Assembly (NCBI RefSeq): GCF_000350225.1
Contig: NW_005178753.1
Location: forward strand, 248,001-312,000
Length of the DNA: 64,000 nt
Source of the DNA: Chondrus crispus
Taxonomy: Eukaryota; Rhodophyta; Florideophyceae; Gigartinales; Gigartinaceae
Direction of reading: 5' to 3'
Below, piece by piece: positions 31,012-43,200 of this stretch. Under the pieces are notes generated by a model, which ran no database searches, was not told the DNA's origin, and worked only from the letters and a program-made list of their open reading frames with translations. Made by a program: the position numbers and the translations under genes. Position 1 is the stretch's first letter; the number at the start of each line of letters is the position of its first letter.

Positions 31012-32294
31012 GTCTTCGAATTTCAATTCCAATCGCTTTCTGGCTTCATGCTTTCGGCGCTTGCCCTTCTTGGGAACTCAGAGAGCCGTGAGGTATTCCT
31101 CGTCTTCGTCCTCTTCGCTTGAGAATGCAGGGCTGGGACGCTTCCTTTTCACATTCCTGCGCAGATCCTCGCAGGGAGCCACTGGAGCTTGTTCGTAGCC
31201 GGATTCGTCTTCACCTCGCTATCGCTCATTGGTGCGTCAGGAGATCCCTGGAGTGTGTTTCTCTCTGGATGAAGATCATCGCAGATTCTCGATGCCGTAC
31301 CACTTTGTGAAGAGATCTGATGAGAAAGATTAGCACTTGACTTTTTTCGGACTTTGTCACGGCGTAATACTTCCTTGATAAGCCACTCAGCGGCCCAGTA
31401 GTTCACAGCCTTTGCAAGGACATTGAAGCGACGCTCCAGAGTCTTCTTCAGATTTGCCAAATCCAACGCATGAGATATTTGGATATTGTTCCAAGTTTCA
31501 ACACCTTTTTTCAGTGCAAATCCAGAGAAGGTTGCTCTCGGGTCCTTGCTGCGCGCCCCGTATACCGCCTGTCGGATGACGCGACACGCTGTACGGTGAG
31601 TTTCAGAATCCAGCGGTGCCTAGTTTTCTGTCTTGTCGTACGGTGTACCCTTCCATGCAGCGTAGATGCGATTGAATACCTCCCGCGTCGACAACTAACA
31701 GCCAGATCCGCCATTTTGACGCCCTTGCTTGCCCGGAAGACGAAGGCATCTGATCTCGGGGTCCCCGACGGTGGCCTGATTACCCTGCTTGTTCTGAACA
31801 CTTTGTCCTTTGCAACACGGTTTCTCTTTACGACGAACTCGGCTGCGTTGCTGCATCGCAGAATTCGAACTGTTTGTTCTAGGTGATTGTAGTTGAATTG
31901 GCTTTTCGTAGCTGGTGGTTCCTGTTGTAGGGGAAAGTCGGGTTGTTAAATAGGCGCATTTGAAACAAAGCATTTCTGAAACGAAAGTCACTTCCCGCTC
32001 TTTTTGTGAGCTGGATTTTCGTTTCATCCTCATTCGGGATGATTCATCACCGCAGGACTGGAGAGGTCTAAAGCATCTCTGACACTGTCCATCTCGAACT
32101 CTGATGGGCGCTTGTAGACTATTTGATTGGGAGGTGGGGAGCAGGTGGTGAGATGGTGCACAATGGGATTGTGCTGTAAATGGAGTAGGGTAGCCATGAG
32201 AGGCGTGCGAGTTGAGTGGCCAGTTACACTGTCCTGTGTGCGGAGAAGAGGAGGTTGCCTTCGCGGCCCACATGAGCTTGGGCGCGCTCGTCAT
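31012..32294 (-). pseudogene. second gene of the CACTA element, unrecognised
   Basis: The minus strand carries coding-like blocks: TSAPKLMWAAKATSSSPHTG to about 31700, then MDLANLKKTLERRFNVLAKA and INYW-like residues near 31400. A strongly basic/acidic tail follows (KRKRPSPAFSSEEDEDEEYL, then KKGKRRKHEARKRLELKFED), ending at a TAG at 31012. The tail looks like a nuclear localisation signal. A TGA interrupts the tail near 31083, and the blocks are in different frames. The position downstream of the transposase is where CACTA elements carry their accessory DNA-binding gene. Its function is not inferred. Confidence 0.35.
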
Positions 32295-32341
32295 CCGGGC
32301 CCCTAACGCGGCGGCGGCATCAGGTCAGCCCAACTAATTTC

Positions 32342-34708
32342 TCAATTGATGCCGCGCAGTATGAAATCCGTACCAGCTCGCAGGAGTTTCATTTCTGGGT
32401 CGATAAAATACCTGCAGCCGTCGTGTTCTAAGTACCCAATTAATCTGTTGATACAAGACACGCCTTCCACGCTCCTCACCTTCTCCCGAATTGTTCCCTT
32501 GCGACCGTTTCCAAGTTTGGTAAACGGTATTCTACTCATTGCATCCAACTTAAGACCGTACAGCCAGTCAACTCTCGCAGCTTCAAGCTGCCCTGCTCTT
32601 GTAAGCTGCTCTGAAGGCGTGCGATATGTGAATGAGATTTCCCAAAACTCATTCACCGAGCCGTAATAAACGTCTGTCACAGACTGTTTGCTTGATTCTT
32701 CATGTGAATCATATTCTGCTTGTCTCATGAAATGTCCAGCGACCCAAAATTTCTGCCTTGGCGTTTTGTAGACCCCTCTGTTACATCTGTTTTGGAACAC
32801 TTGCTCTGTCTCAACCACAAAACACGTTTTGTGATCGCCGACCACTGCACGCTTGAACAATTTAAGAGTTATTATATTCAGGTCGTAAGCTGTAATGGGA
32901 AGTTTGTCCTCGACGTAGAAAAGACATGCTCGGAGTCTGTCCTTCCCTCGAACCACTTTGCCTTTCCCTCGCATACGACCATTGTGTTTGTACTCACAAT
33001 TGCTCGTATTACAGCGGCCACTTTCGAAATCCGTAAAAGTACCGAAATCACTACCGTATTCACAGTCTGAAATTTCTCCTGGCTGTTCACTGTCCGTCAC
33101 GAGGCTTCTGAGCAGTCTCAAAGAAAGCTTCATATGCTTGTTGAACATGTCCGTCTCTGCCTTTGTCCGGGATTTAACAAGATGACCTGTTTTGCCAACA
33201 AATCTTTCGACCACAAATTGTGAGACATTCAGAAGAGGACCACACTCCTCCATCATATCAGAAAGATGCAAGATCGCGTGGGTTGTTGGAGTAAAACAAA
33301 ACGATTGCGCATCTTCTTGATAAAACAATTCACAGAAAAGTTCGTGCAAGCGCTCTACAAAATCGCGAAGCGCAGTCACGCTCGCCTTAGTGGTGTTGGA
33401 TCGAGCACAATCTCCAAGACCCTTGCTGTCTTCGTCCAAAGCTCTTGCATTTCTTTCGAACAGCGTGAGGCGGAGAACAAAATTTGCCCATAGTATAGCC
33501 CAAACGCCTTAAAGTCTTCAGCCTTGAAATATTACAAATGTTCTATGGACAGAGTTAGGCGACCCCAGCTTGCCGGTATACCATTTCCACCATCCCTCAG
33601 AGATTCATTGATGTGTGAGATATCCGTTGATCCATAATTCAATGGTGATAGTTTGGCCTTGGGGTGTATCCCAGATGACAGCAAAATGATATGCTTGACC
33701 CAACCTAATAAAAGAAGATGCATCCGGTCATAAGGCACCGACTGCACAAAATCGAGACTCAGCCTGGCCATAATCGGTTTTCGTTTGATTCCGGTCATTT
33801 TTTATAGCGCTGAAGGTCCGTCTTTGCCCCTCGCTTCTCATTATGCTTGAGATATGGTAAACGCCTCCAGGTAAATTCGATCTCAGCATGAGATCGTGGT
33901 TGTGGGCACCCCAATTTAATCCGTCTACTTGCAATAGTAATAGAATCCACAGGTGTCCTATCCTTCTTTCCCAAAGCTTCCGAACAAGGGACACAGTAAC
34001 TACCCCTAGCCGTGCCTACTCTTTTTGCTTCCTTTCGGCACCGACGGCAGAAGCACTTTCCGTTGTGCCCTACAAACCCTAAAACTTTCGAACCAGCTGG
34101 CCAGTCCGATGAAAAAAAGATGACAAAAGCCCGCAGAAGACGCTCTTTTCTGTCGTAACAAACTGTATGGATTCCCCTCTCTAATTTATTTAAATCTTCC
34201 ATGATTGGCTCAAGGAAGCTGTCAAAGCTATCGCTGTCGTGCGTCCCTGGTATGAAAGCGGTGACAAGACAATTTGAAGCTTTGAAGCGGATCTCGTGAT
34301 TCTGATTTAAAATGATGAACACCACAGGCCACGCCGTTCTCCGGGTACCGCGCTCTTTGAAAATTTCAAATCCGTCAGATGACATAGTAAGAAATATCAG
34401 GATCTCATCATCTTCTTTCCAAGCAGCCATTTTGGAGCCGTGGAGCCTTCCAAAAAAGGAACCGTCATAGTAGTCGTAGAGTTAGTCGTCGCACGGTGAC
34501 TGAAGTGACGCTTTGGCAGACGTGCATCCGTCCCAAAATTGGTCAAATAATGCTTTTTTTCGGCACATTGCGGCCAACTGCTCCGAAAGAAACGAGTACC
34601 AGAACTTCTGTGATACCGGGAGCTTGCAATTTTCCGAATGACATTCTTCTCGATTAGTAGCAGATCTAGTTGAAACAGCAGCATGGCCGCTGCTTCAAAT
34701 TCCCGCAA
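32342..34708 (-). pseudogene. CACTA transposase (TNP2 type), broken
   Basis: This transposase acts on the element ends. On the minus strand it has TMSSDGFEIFKERGTRRTAW followed by PVVFIILN and TAFIPGTHDSDSFDSFLEPI (34380-34180), the signature core of TNP2 (DGF...WPV...IPG...FL-P). A cysteine cluster GFVGHNGKCFCRRCRKEA follows near 34040, then SVPYDRMHLLLLGWVKHI near 33730 and FVVERFVGKTGHLVKSR near 33210. The long C-terminal open block (33439-32342) contains YYGSVNEFWEISF and ends FILRGIN. The pieces lie in at least three frames with stops near 33530 and 33795, so it is inactive. A normal TNP2 is about 700 to 1000 residues, comparable with the span here. Confidence 0.75.
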
Positions 34709-35138
34709 GCCTCTTTTTCACACCAGTGCGCCTTAAAATGTGATTCATGAGTACATCATACGTGTATGCTGACTGCACAGCATTAGTTCTAAGAAGCTTT
34801 CGAGTAGTGTTCTGAGAAAGCTTGCCCCTCTCCGTTAGCTCCAGTACTTCGGACAATCGCCTCACCTCGTCCTCCTTAGCCTGTGATTTGGCGTTCAGGG
34901 TGCCATTATTTTTGCTTACGGATGAGCTTTCAAAGCTAATAGAGCTATTCACCCGGGACGCGCTTCCTGATTCCCCTTGTACTTCGTCATTTGAGACTCG
35001 TATGAATATTCCGTACGACGCTTTTTTGTGCTTGTGGAGACCATCAAAGGTTGAGATGATTGTGGACGACAGTTGGAAGTATAGCGGAAGGTAGGTGTCG
35101 GTGAGGACCGGTGGTAGATAACGTCGATGACGTTTCAA
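34695..35138 (-). pseudogene. N-terminal part of the CACTA transposase region
   Basis: The minus strand has a Ser/Asn-rich start and a helix-rich block with KEDEVRRLSEVLELTERGKL and TRKLLRTNAVQSAYTYDVLM, ending at 34695. It lies directly upstream of the TNP2 core in another frame. It is probably the same gene; it could be a separate small exon. Confidence 0.4.
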
Positions 35139-35580
35139 AGCTTCTCACAGAAGGAGAATAAAACTCTCGTGAGGATGGCGCAGCTGAGATGGACCAGGGA
35201 TCCGCTGTGAGAGCACAGCTAGACCTGGCCAGGGCTGAAGGAGAACGATCAGTAGAATCGGAAGTAGACATGGCAGTTGACATGCCGACTACACTCATTC
35301 GATCCGATGAAGTCGTCTTGATTAATCCGAATCGGCATAAATGTATGACAAAAGGCCTTAAGTTGGCCTTTCCCTTGCAAACCCAAACATAGAGTTATGA
35401 CGCGGCGATAATTGCTGGTTGGATGGGGGCCGATGCGGGTACCAGCAGGAAGTTCTAAAGCTGGATGTGCGAGGAAGGCTGTGGTGTACATCAATGAGTT
35501 CGATGTTGAATTAAATCGCAAAGTAGTCCCTCTCGCTAAATGAATCTCGCAAAGTGCATAGAGTCGCATGAAGGATAGTA
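35139..35580. other. no supported gene
   Basis: This is probably the 5' flank of the CACTA element and its junction with host sequence. A short palindrome AAAGGCCTTAAGTTGGCCTTT-like patch sits near 35352. Nothing else was seen. Confidence 0.35.
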
Positions 35581-36420
35581 CTCATCTTAGCTGACTGCAA
35601 GCCACATGCCGCAATGCGCACCAAGTCGTGAAAGAGACGATGTACTGAATAAAGACCTGGAGACAGGTTTGACCTTGCGCGCCCACACAACGCCAGAGCC
35701 CAAGTAGCGGTGCTCGATAAGCAAAACCCCACGCCCATAGCGCCCAGAGCTGCGGAAGCCCTTTGCGGAGGCTGCAGACCCACTGCTCTTTCCCGCCCTT
35801 GCCCCCTCGGCGCGGCGCGGGTTGCGGCACACGCTTGCGTTACGCACGAATTGCAGGAAAGAAATTTGCTGTCTGGCATGGCGGGCAGGCCGTTATGGCG
35901 CACTAGTGCGCTCGTTCTCTTCCCCCGCTCCTCGCACGCTCGCGAGCCCGACGTGTCCAACCACTCCGTGGCGCACCCGCCGTAGTAATTTTCGACGCAC
36001 GCGACGGCGCCCGCGCACGGCGCCACACCGTCGATGGAGAACGGCGCCCGCTTGAACAGAGCAATTGCCGCCTCGTCTGCGCAGCGGCACGTAGAGCCGC
36101 AGCATATCTGCGGCGTCTCGAGGAACCGCCGCTGCGCCTCGGAGAGAAAGCCCACTTGCTTGTAAAAATGCTTCTTTGCGCTGCGCACAGGGGGCAGGGG
36201 AGGAGCGCACGTGTAAGATTTCCGTCCGCGCGCGCGCAAGCAGCGCGGGGGTGGCGCCACCTACGTCGCACTGCGAGAGGGACGGGGCCGTGCCAGTCTG
36301 GATCAGCAGGATGTACCACTTGTTCTCCTCGAAGAACGTGCTGCACGCTGCCGACGACGCAGGCGTGTACAGCTTGAACGTGCCGAACCGCGAGCAGCCC
36401 CCGAAGACGGGCTAGGTCCC
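35580..36420 (-). pseudogene. GC-rich, cysteine-rich host gene relic, unrecognised
   Basis: On the minus strand one frame reads PVFGGCSRFGTFKLYTPASS, AACSTFFEENKWYILLIQTG and SLSQCDVGG (36410-36230). A neighbouring frame continues with QVGFLSEAQRRFLETPQICC, GSTCRCADEAAIALFKRAPF and PCAGAVACVENYYGGCATEW (36170-35970). Evenly spaced cysteines and aromatic residues suggest a secreted or lumenal disulphide-rich protein. GC is well above that of the neighbourhood. The frame change near 36175 and a stop upstream near 36412 indicate decay. Not recognised. Confidence 0.45.
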
Positions 36421-36479
36421 CAACGTGTGCACCGTCGTGTCCGATGACGAATATGTTTCAATGATGCGCCAAATATAAT

Positions 36480-36715
36480 TGTTTTATCAGCTAATCATTA
36501 CTGCGTGAGCATCAAATAGGCATCGCTGTCGCATTGATTGGCTGTTAGTGCATTTTACAGATATCCTGGGGATATCACGTCGACATTTGGGTGGATATCC
36601 GGACATTCACATTGCATCGAAGGAGTACCATGCGCACATCGGGAGCACATCGGCGGCTAGCAAAGACGCATATTTGGCTTATCGAACGGACATCTAAGTT
36701 CCTCACTGGGAGCGT
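36480..36715. repeat. degenerate GATATCC / CACATCGG repeat
   Basis: This is the reverse-orientation counterpart of 4060-4315. GGATATC, CACATCGG, GCATCGAAGG and ATCGAACGGACATC recur at irregular spacing. It ends at the left edge of element B. Confidence 0.4.
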
Positions 36716-36718
36716 CGC

Positions 36719-37779
36719 TGTAGTGCAATACGCACCTGAAAAGGGGGGTGAAAAGAAATGAAAGTGATGGGGTATGATAAGCAAAAGTGGAAATCATTTC
36801 ACTTTATTATTTTAATTATTCATTTTAATTAGTTGCATATTAGTTATTTAACATTAGATTAGATCTAGGATCTAGCGCCGAGAGCTACTGTAGTGGCTCC
36901 GGCGGGGCGATATATACCTTAGCCCTCTGACGACCAAGTCAGTAAAGGTAACCCGAGTTGCCGGAGTTGAATGTCGCCTTGGTCGAAGTCCGTCTCTACC
37001 AAGACGCTCCCTTTTACCTAAGCCTACGGCATCCTTCAGCGCTCGGGGATCCCATTCCTTTTTCCTTTATTTCCCAATCGAACCCCAATTGCCAGAGTCT
37101 GATATCGCCTTGGTTGAAGTCCGTCTTTTACAAGACATTCCCTTTAACTACAGATTACTTTATCCTTTGCGCTCGGGGGTCCCATTCATTTTCCCTTCAT
37201 TTCCCTATCCTAATTTCCCTTAATCTTGAGTTGGTCCCACTTTGTAGGATTGCAATCCGCAACGTGACGTCATTTGCCATCGGGCTTCTGTGTTGGTGCA
37301 CCAGTGGTGCTTTTCTCAGTGTTGGTTCCATCGGAATCTGGTTGCGACCGATCCGTTGTTGGTACTTTGCCATCGGGCAGTACGACGGTGTAGGGCTGGT
37401 ACGTTTTCTTCTTTCCCGACGGGCTACGTTGCGACATCCCCGTCGAAGACCTTATCAAGGGTATAAGGTGTACAAGGCGCTCTTCGAGCATTGGATTTAC
37501 GACCCATCGGACCAGGTTCACCTAAACACCCCTCCGAACTCGTGGAGCAGTTGCCTTCACAAGTCTCTACCACCATTTACCGATCCCGGGCTGGGCCCTT
37601 CTCTTTGCCCCCCCCCTATCAGGTATGCGAGCTACTGCGGGCCGCAAACCCGCTTAAAGAGGACAGGGAGCTTCGAACACTCCGTAGCGCTGTGCCGTTG
37701 GCAGTTGTTGTTTTTGTTGCTGTTGTTTGTGTTGGACCGTCGGACCTTGGTCTCTGCCTAACAGACGCATTGCACTACA
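36719..37779 (+). repeat. 5' LTR of element B
   Basis: The length is 1061 bp, with the same ends as A. It has a tandem pair of a roughly 125-bp module, each copy starting with a TTGCC(G/A)GAGT(T/C)TGA-like word and containing a CCTTGG(T)CGAAGTCCGTCT-type core. A has only one copy. The two modules are diverged in this LTR. Confidence 0.9.
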
Positions 37780-38100
37780 AAAGTGGTCTCCCGACCTAGA
37801 ATTTTTGTCGACGACAGTCTCGGTCTGGAGACGCACTACAAAAGTGGTCTCCCGACCTAGAAAGTTTGTCTACTGTGCAGGAGACCTGATCAAGAATTTT
37901 GCCTACGAAAGTCCAGGTCTGGAGACGCACTACAAAAGTGGTCTCCCGACCTAGAATTGCGTACAGGAGACCCGACCTAGAAACTGCGTAAGCTGAAACG
38001 CACTACAGGAGTTTTATCTGCGACGTAAGTTTATTCAGGTGCGGTGGCGTTTTCTATTTTTTTTCTTTGTGTTAAGTTAGGTTCGTTTTTGGAAACGAAC
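37780..38100 (+). repeat. leader of element B with three copies of the primer-site block
   Basis: The block GCACTACAAAAGTGGTCTCC plus CGACCTAGAA (end of LTR plus primer-binding-like site) occurs three times, starting near 37770, 37833 and 37926. CCGACCTAGAA recurs once more near 37973. A T-rich tract ending in AG precedes gag, as in A. Confidence 0.75.
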
Positions 38101-40215
38101 CATATCGACAAGCGCCCCCGGAGACGTTGGTCCCGGGGCGAGTAGGAGCGGATCGGCAAGGGCGTCGAGGATCCAGCGAGGTCCTCGCACCCGAAGCCAG
38201 GCCAATACGGCCACGGATCCCGAAGGTCAAGAATCCCCGACGGGGATTGAAACCGACAAGGATAACCTATCCTACAGGTTCGAGGAGATGGGCAAGGAAA
38301 TTCGCCAAGAGATGACAAAAAATCTCGAGGCTGAATTAGACCTCGTCCGGAAGCAACTGGAGTTGCAAGCATCCGAGTTTCACACCGTTTTGGGAGAGCT
38401 GTCGGCTCGAGTGGATCTCGTCGAGAAGGAGCGAGGTGAGGCGACCGACGGTCTGGAACCGGAGGTCCTGGCCTCGTTGAAAATTTCGGTCAAGGACGCG
38501 AGGCGCGACCCGAATCAAGCCTTGGAGTCCTTAGGAAAATTCAGAGCAAGCATCGATGACCGATTCAATCGCGCCGCGCAACGTCTCAAGGACCTTGAGC
38601 AGGCCGCGGATCAAGCTCCGCAAGGATCGGACGACGAGCCGCTCCCTTCGGGGAGAGAGGGCGACCGTCCGTCGAAAAAGGACAAGCCCGCTTGGCAGCG
38701 GAGTTCCAAGTCGAAGCCCTCGAAGAAGGACAAGCGACGTACAAGGAAGGGTCACTGTAGTGAAGATCCGGAGAACCGCGACTCACAGTCGGAGTCGCTT
38801 GGTCCCTCCGAAGATGGTAACGGCGGTTCGTCGAATCATTCGGGCGATTCCGAACGCCGTTCAGAAGACGGAAACGGAATTTCGTCAAGCAAGAAAATTT
38901 CCTCCAGACGAGGCGGAGTCACTTCGTCCGCCTCGCGAAGAGACAAGGACGCGGAGCCCGAAGATGTTGAAACGCGGCGCGGGCCGCGATGGGAGGAGTT
39001 GGAGGAGCTGAATCCGACCAACTACCTCTTCAAGAAGTTACTTTCGTACCGAACGTACCGCTTGCGGAACCCGCACACATATTTGTCAAGTTCCCGGCGG
39101 ACCGCCGTGCGAAAAATCAGGAGAGATATTCCGCCTAAGGTGAAGAAGCACAACACGTTCACAGGTGAGGACGGGGTCCTTGTGTTGGATTTTTGGCAAA
39201 ATTAGTTCAGGAGTTCGATACTCAAGAAATAAACGAGGGGCAAGCGATCCGCTTTTTGCCCGAATTTTTAAGCGACATCGCCTTGAGACAGTACACGTCG
39301 GTGTCTCAGACGGCCGGGGCCCATCACGGAAAGATATACGTTTGGCCGGAGGCCATACAGTGGTTGTTGAGGAGTTTTGCAACCGACGAGGCGATCCGTC
39401 AAGCTGTGCTCGCATTGCGAGAAGTTCAGCAAAGACCGTCTGAAGACGAGATGGAATTTTATATCCGTCTGACGGACGCAAGCAATCGATGTGGAAACGT
39501 ATATTCGATGGAAGAACAAATGACGATGTTTATTGAACGACTCGATTCGAGTATCAAGCCGATGATATCTCAATACCGACAAGACAATCGGGACGTTTCG
39601 TTTTTGAGAGTAGTTAATTACGCGAAGGCGCATGGCTCGGCGAGCCGCACTAAGGACAAGAAGACCAAGAAGGTCACGATTCAGACGCCGTCGACAATTA
39701 GGGCGGGTAAGCAGCCGAGGGCTTCTTATCCCGGTCGCAACAGTCACGCCGCCGTCCATTTGGCAGAGTCCATTTCAGCGTCAGATGAGTGCAGTGCGCG
39801 TAGAAGTAGCGAAAATCACTACGAAGGAGCGTTAGTAGCCGAAGGCGAGTTCATTGAGCCATCCGAGGGCTACGGACACGAGGACTACGGGGACAGTGGG
39901 TCGTCAACTTTACCGACGCCTGCATACACGACGGAGTCGTTTTCAGAGCCCACGGATCCCGTGATGATGTTTCGGGGGCGCGGCCACACGCCGGCGCCGC
40001 GCATTCCGATGGAAGACAAGGGTACGACGTTTCGAAGGCCAGGCTGGATGGGAAGGCCGCAACGTCAAGGAAGGCCGCCGGCCCGTGGAGGACCTAGGAC
40101 GCCGTATCCCGTCAAGACGCACGGTCTGGTGTGCTATCATTGCTATGAAAAGCGGCACGCCGCGCCAACGTGCATTCTTTCCCTCCGGGAAATGCACCGA
40201 GTTTTGGAAAATTAG
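38101..40215 (+). pseudogene. gag region of element B (fossil)
   Basis: It has the same parts as A: coiled-coil block (KEIRQEMTKNLEAELDLVRK), basic linker, capsid-like block with SYRTYRLRNPHTYLSSS, and a CCHC knuckle CYHCYEKRHAAPTC near 40130-40175. Gag closes just after the knuckle and the protease frame overlaps it in -1, as in A. It is broken about once. Confidence 0.8.
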
Positions 40216-43200
40216 GAGGCGTTGTCTCCGATGGAGACGTTAGGGATACCATAGACGAGTTACCTGAAGGTCAAGAATTGGTTCGATTCGCAGACGGCGA
40301 GCACGCCGAGTGCTTCAACGCCGAGGTCGAACCAACCCTTCAGAGGGCCCACCGCGGGGCCCGCGCTGTCGGATGTGAGAAGGATCCCGCAGCGGCAGGA
40401 AAACTAGAGAGGGGAATTTCGCATGAGTCGCGAGAGGCACAGGGTCGACGTACTGTGCCCGGGGCTCAGCCCCGTTTCCCGTCTCTAAAGGAAAAGTCAG
40501 GCTTCGAGGAAGAGGTTGTTGGATTGGTGGATAAGCCCAAGAGGCCAGCTCAAGTCAAGAAAATTTTGAGCCGAGCCCGAGATCATCCGCTGGAAGAAGT
40601 TCGAAGACCCTGGTACAGGGTTAAGCGAAGGGAGTGTCTCAAGAAAATTTTGGTGCTTGCGCGAAAAAACTACAAAGTTTACGCGGATATTGGACCAACG
40701 GTCGGATTGTTGAGTCGAGTGTTGTCCGTGTTGGACACAGGTGCCGGACCGAATTTGGTTCGAAGGTCGGAACTTCCGGCAGGAATGGAAATGTTGGTGT
40801 CCTACGGACCAACCCAAGACATTGGCGACGCAAACAATAGGCCACTCCGGACTCTCGGCACAATTAGAATGCCTGTGAGGCTTGGAAAATTCGTGGCTGC
40901 AGCCGAGTTTATTGTATGCGAAAAACTAGCAGTCCCGCTAATTCTAGGCGCGGACTACTGTGACCGTTTTGTGGAAGCCATTTATCCAAGGAAGAAAACG
41001 GTTGAGTTGGTGGATTTCTCGGAGGTTCCGATAGTTAGGCGGTTCTCGACGAGAAAAGGGAAGAAGAATCTCGTCCCGGGAGAGGACGATAATGATGGAA
41101 AAGTGGAGCGAATTTCCCCTGAGGTAAAAGTGGCAAGAGCCACGACTATCGAGCCAGGGACGCAACGCGTCGTGGAATGCACCTCGAAGGCTTGGTCATG
41201 GTTCAGCCGTACTCGTCGCTGTACGAAAGGCACGGGCTGACGTGCACGAATGGGGTTGTTCAGGTCGAGCCTGACCGGCCATTTCGTTTACTCGTTGCGA
41301 ATTTTAGGACGTACCCTGTCAGGGTGCAAGAAGGCCAAGTGGTGGCAGAATTATTACCGCGCCCGAGAGGCGCGCTCGAGAGCAAAACCACCATTGGTGA
41401 AGTTCTCGGAATTCAAGAAAGGAAGAAGGAAAATTTTCCTAATTCCACCAAGACGCCTACGGGCGAGGCAAGATGCGAACCGTCGGATCAAGATCGCGAG
41501 GACCAGCAAGTAGAACGAGAGGAAAGGCTCTCCGCGACGGCAACTACGACGCCGGAGCGGCGGATTGAGCCTCCCCCGCTGGACGTGGAGGACCTCGACC
41601 AGAGCCACGTGCCGGACCGGCTGCGCGAGCGGTTCCGTCGGATGTGGAAGAAGTATTCAAGGATGTGGGATGGGACGTTTGGCGAAATTAATACCACAGT
41701 TCATCGGATCGAGTTGATCCCCGAGACTTGTCCTATCGCACAAGCCTCGTATCGGGCCGGACCTAAAGCCCGCGAAGTACAAGATGCAGAGGTCCAGAAG
41801 AGGTTGGAAGCAGGAGTGATAGAACCAGCGCAGTCAGAATGGGCGTCGCTCGTGTTGCTGGTTCCCAAGCTGGACGGGTCAATGCGTTTTTGCGTAGACT
41901 ACTGCAGGTTGAACGCAGTGACGGTGAAGGACACGTACCCCTTACCGCGCATGGATGAGTGCCTGGACTCGCTTGGTGACACCAAGGTTTTCTCCGCGTT
42001 GGACGCGATCTCGGGATATTGGCAGATGCCTATCCCTGAGCGCGACCGCGACAAGACCGCATTTTCGTGTCACTCAGGACTGTATCGCTTCTCAAGAATG
42101 CCCTTCGGGCTAACTAACGCGCCAGCGACGTTTCAGAGAGCAATGGATATCCTGCTCTCTCCGTTCCGTTGGAAGTGCTGTTTGGTGTATCTGGACGACA
42201 TAATAATTTTTAGCAAGTCGTGGGAGGAGCACATCGTGCACGTGGATGAAATACTTTCTGTATTGGAGAAGGCCGGTGTGAAGCTCAAACTTCGCAAGTG
42301 TGAATTTTTCGTCGAAAAGATCAAGTACCTGGGCCATGTAGTTCGGCCAGGTACATTGGAAGTGGACGCCGCGCGAACCGTCGCATTGGAACAAGTGAGG
42401 TACCCTCAAACGCAGACTCAGCTCAGGAGCTTCTTGGGACTTTGTAATGTCTACCGCAGATTCTTTCCGTATTATGCGAAAATGGCGCATCCGCTCAATC
42501 AACTGTTGAAGAAGGGACAACCGGTCCAGTTGGAAGGATTCGACGAACCGTGCAAGAATGCTTTTCACAAGCTCAAGGACGCCATCTTGGCACCGCCGGT
42601 GTTGGCGCTGCCGAAGAAGGACCTACCCTACTCGATAGATACCGATGCAAGCGACTATCGAATCGGCGCTGCATTATTTCAAACACACCCGGATGCGCAA
42701 CGCAAACCCATCGGATTCTTTTCAAGAACGTTAGCCGCAGCCGAGAGAAACTATTCTGTATCAGAAAAAGAATGTCTAGCGGTAATTTGGGCCGTAAAGA
42801 CTCTAAGACCATATCTATATGGCGAGCACTTCATCGTGCATACCGACCATGCCTCATTGAGGTGGTTGATGAACGTAACCGACCCCAGCGGGAGATTAAT
42901 CCGATGGAGGCTCCGCCTCTCGGAATTCGATTTCAAAATCAAGTACAAGAAGGGCAAGGCGAACAGTCAAGATGCCCTGTCAAGATTACGGACCGGAGGA
43001 GAAACCGTCGACGAAATCGACGACGAAATTCCATGCTTTATGGCCGAACCGGCCGAGGGTACAGTGGAGAACGAGGAAAGTTTTGACGCGATTGACGACA
43101 TCTTCGCTCTAGAGGGGAGGACCGCCCCTGAGCGTCTCGATCAATTCCAAGCTGTCACTCTGGAGGAGCTCATTCGCGAGCAAGCCGTCGACCCCTTCTG

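Larger units (their letters stand above)
30990..35560 (-). mobile_element. CACTA (En/Spm) DNA transposon, decayed
   Basis: It is identified by a TNP2-type transposase on the minus strand plus a second, Lys/Arg/acidic-rich reading downstream, the usual two-gene plan of CACTA elements. I could not find convincing CACTA termini or a 3-bp duplication. A CACTACG at 31000 is a possible left end only, so the limits are approximate. Confidence 0.6.
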
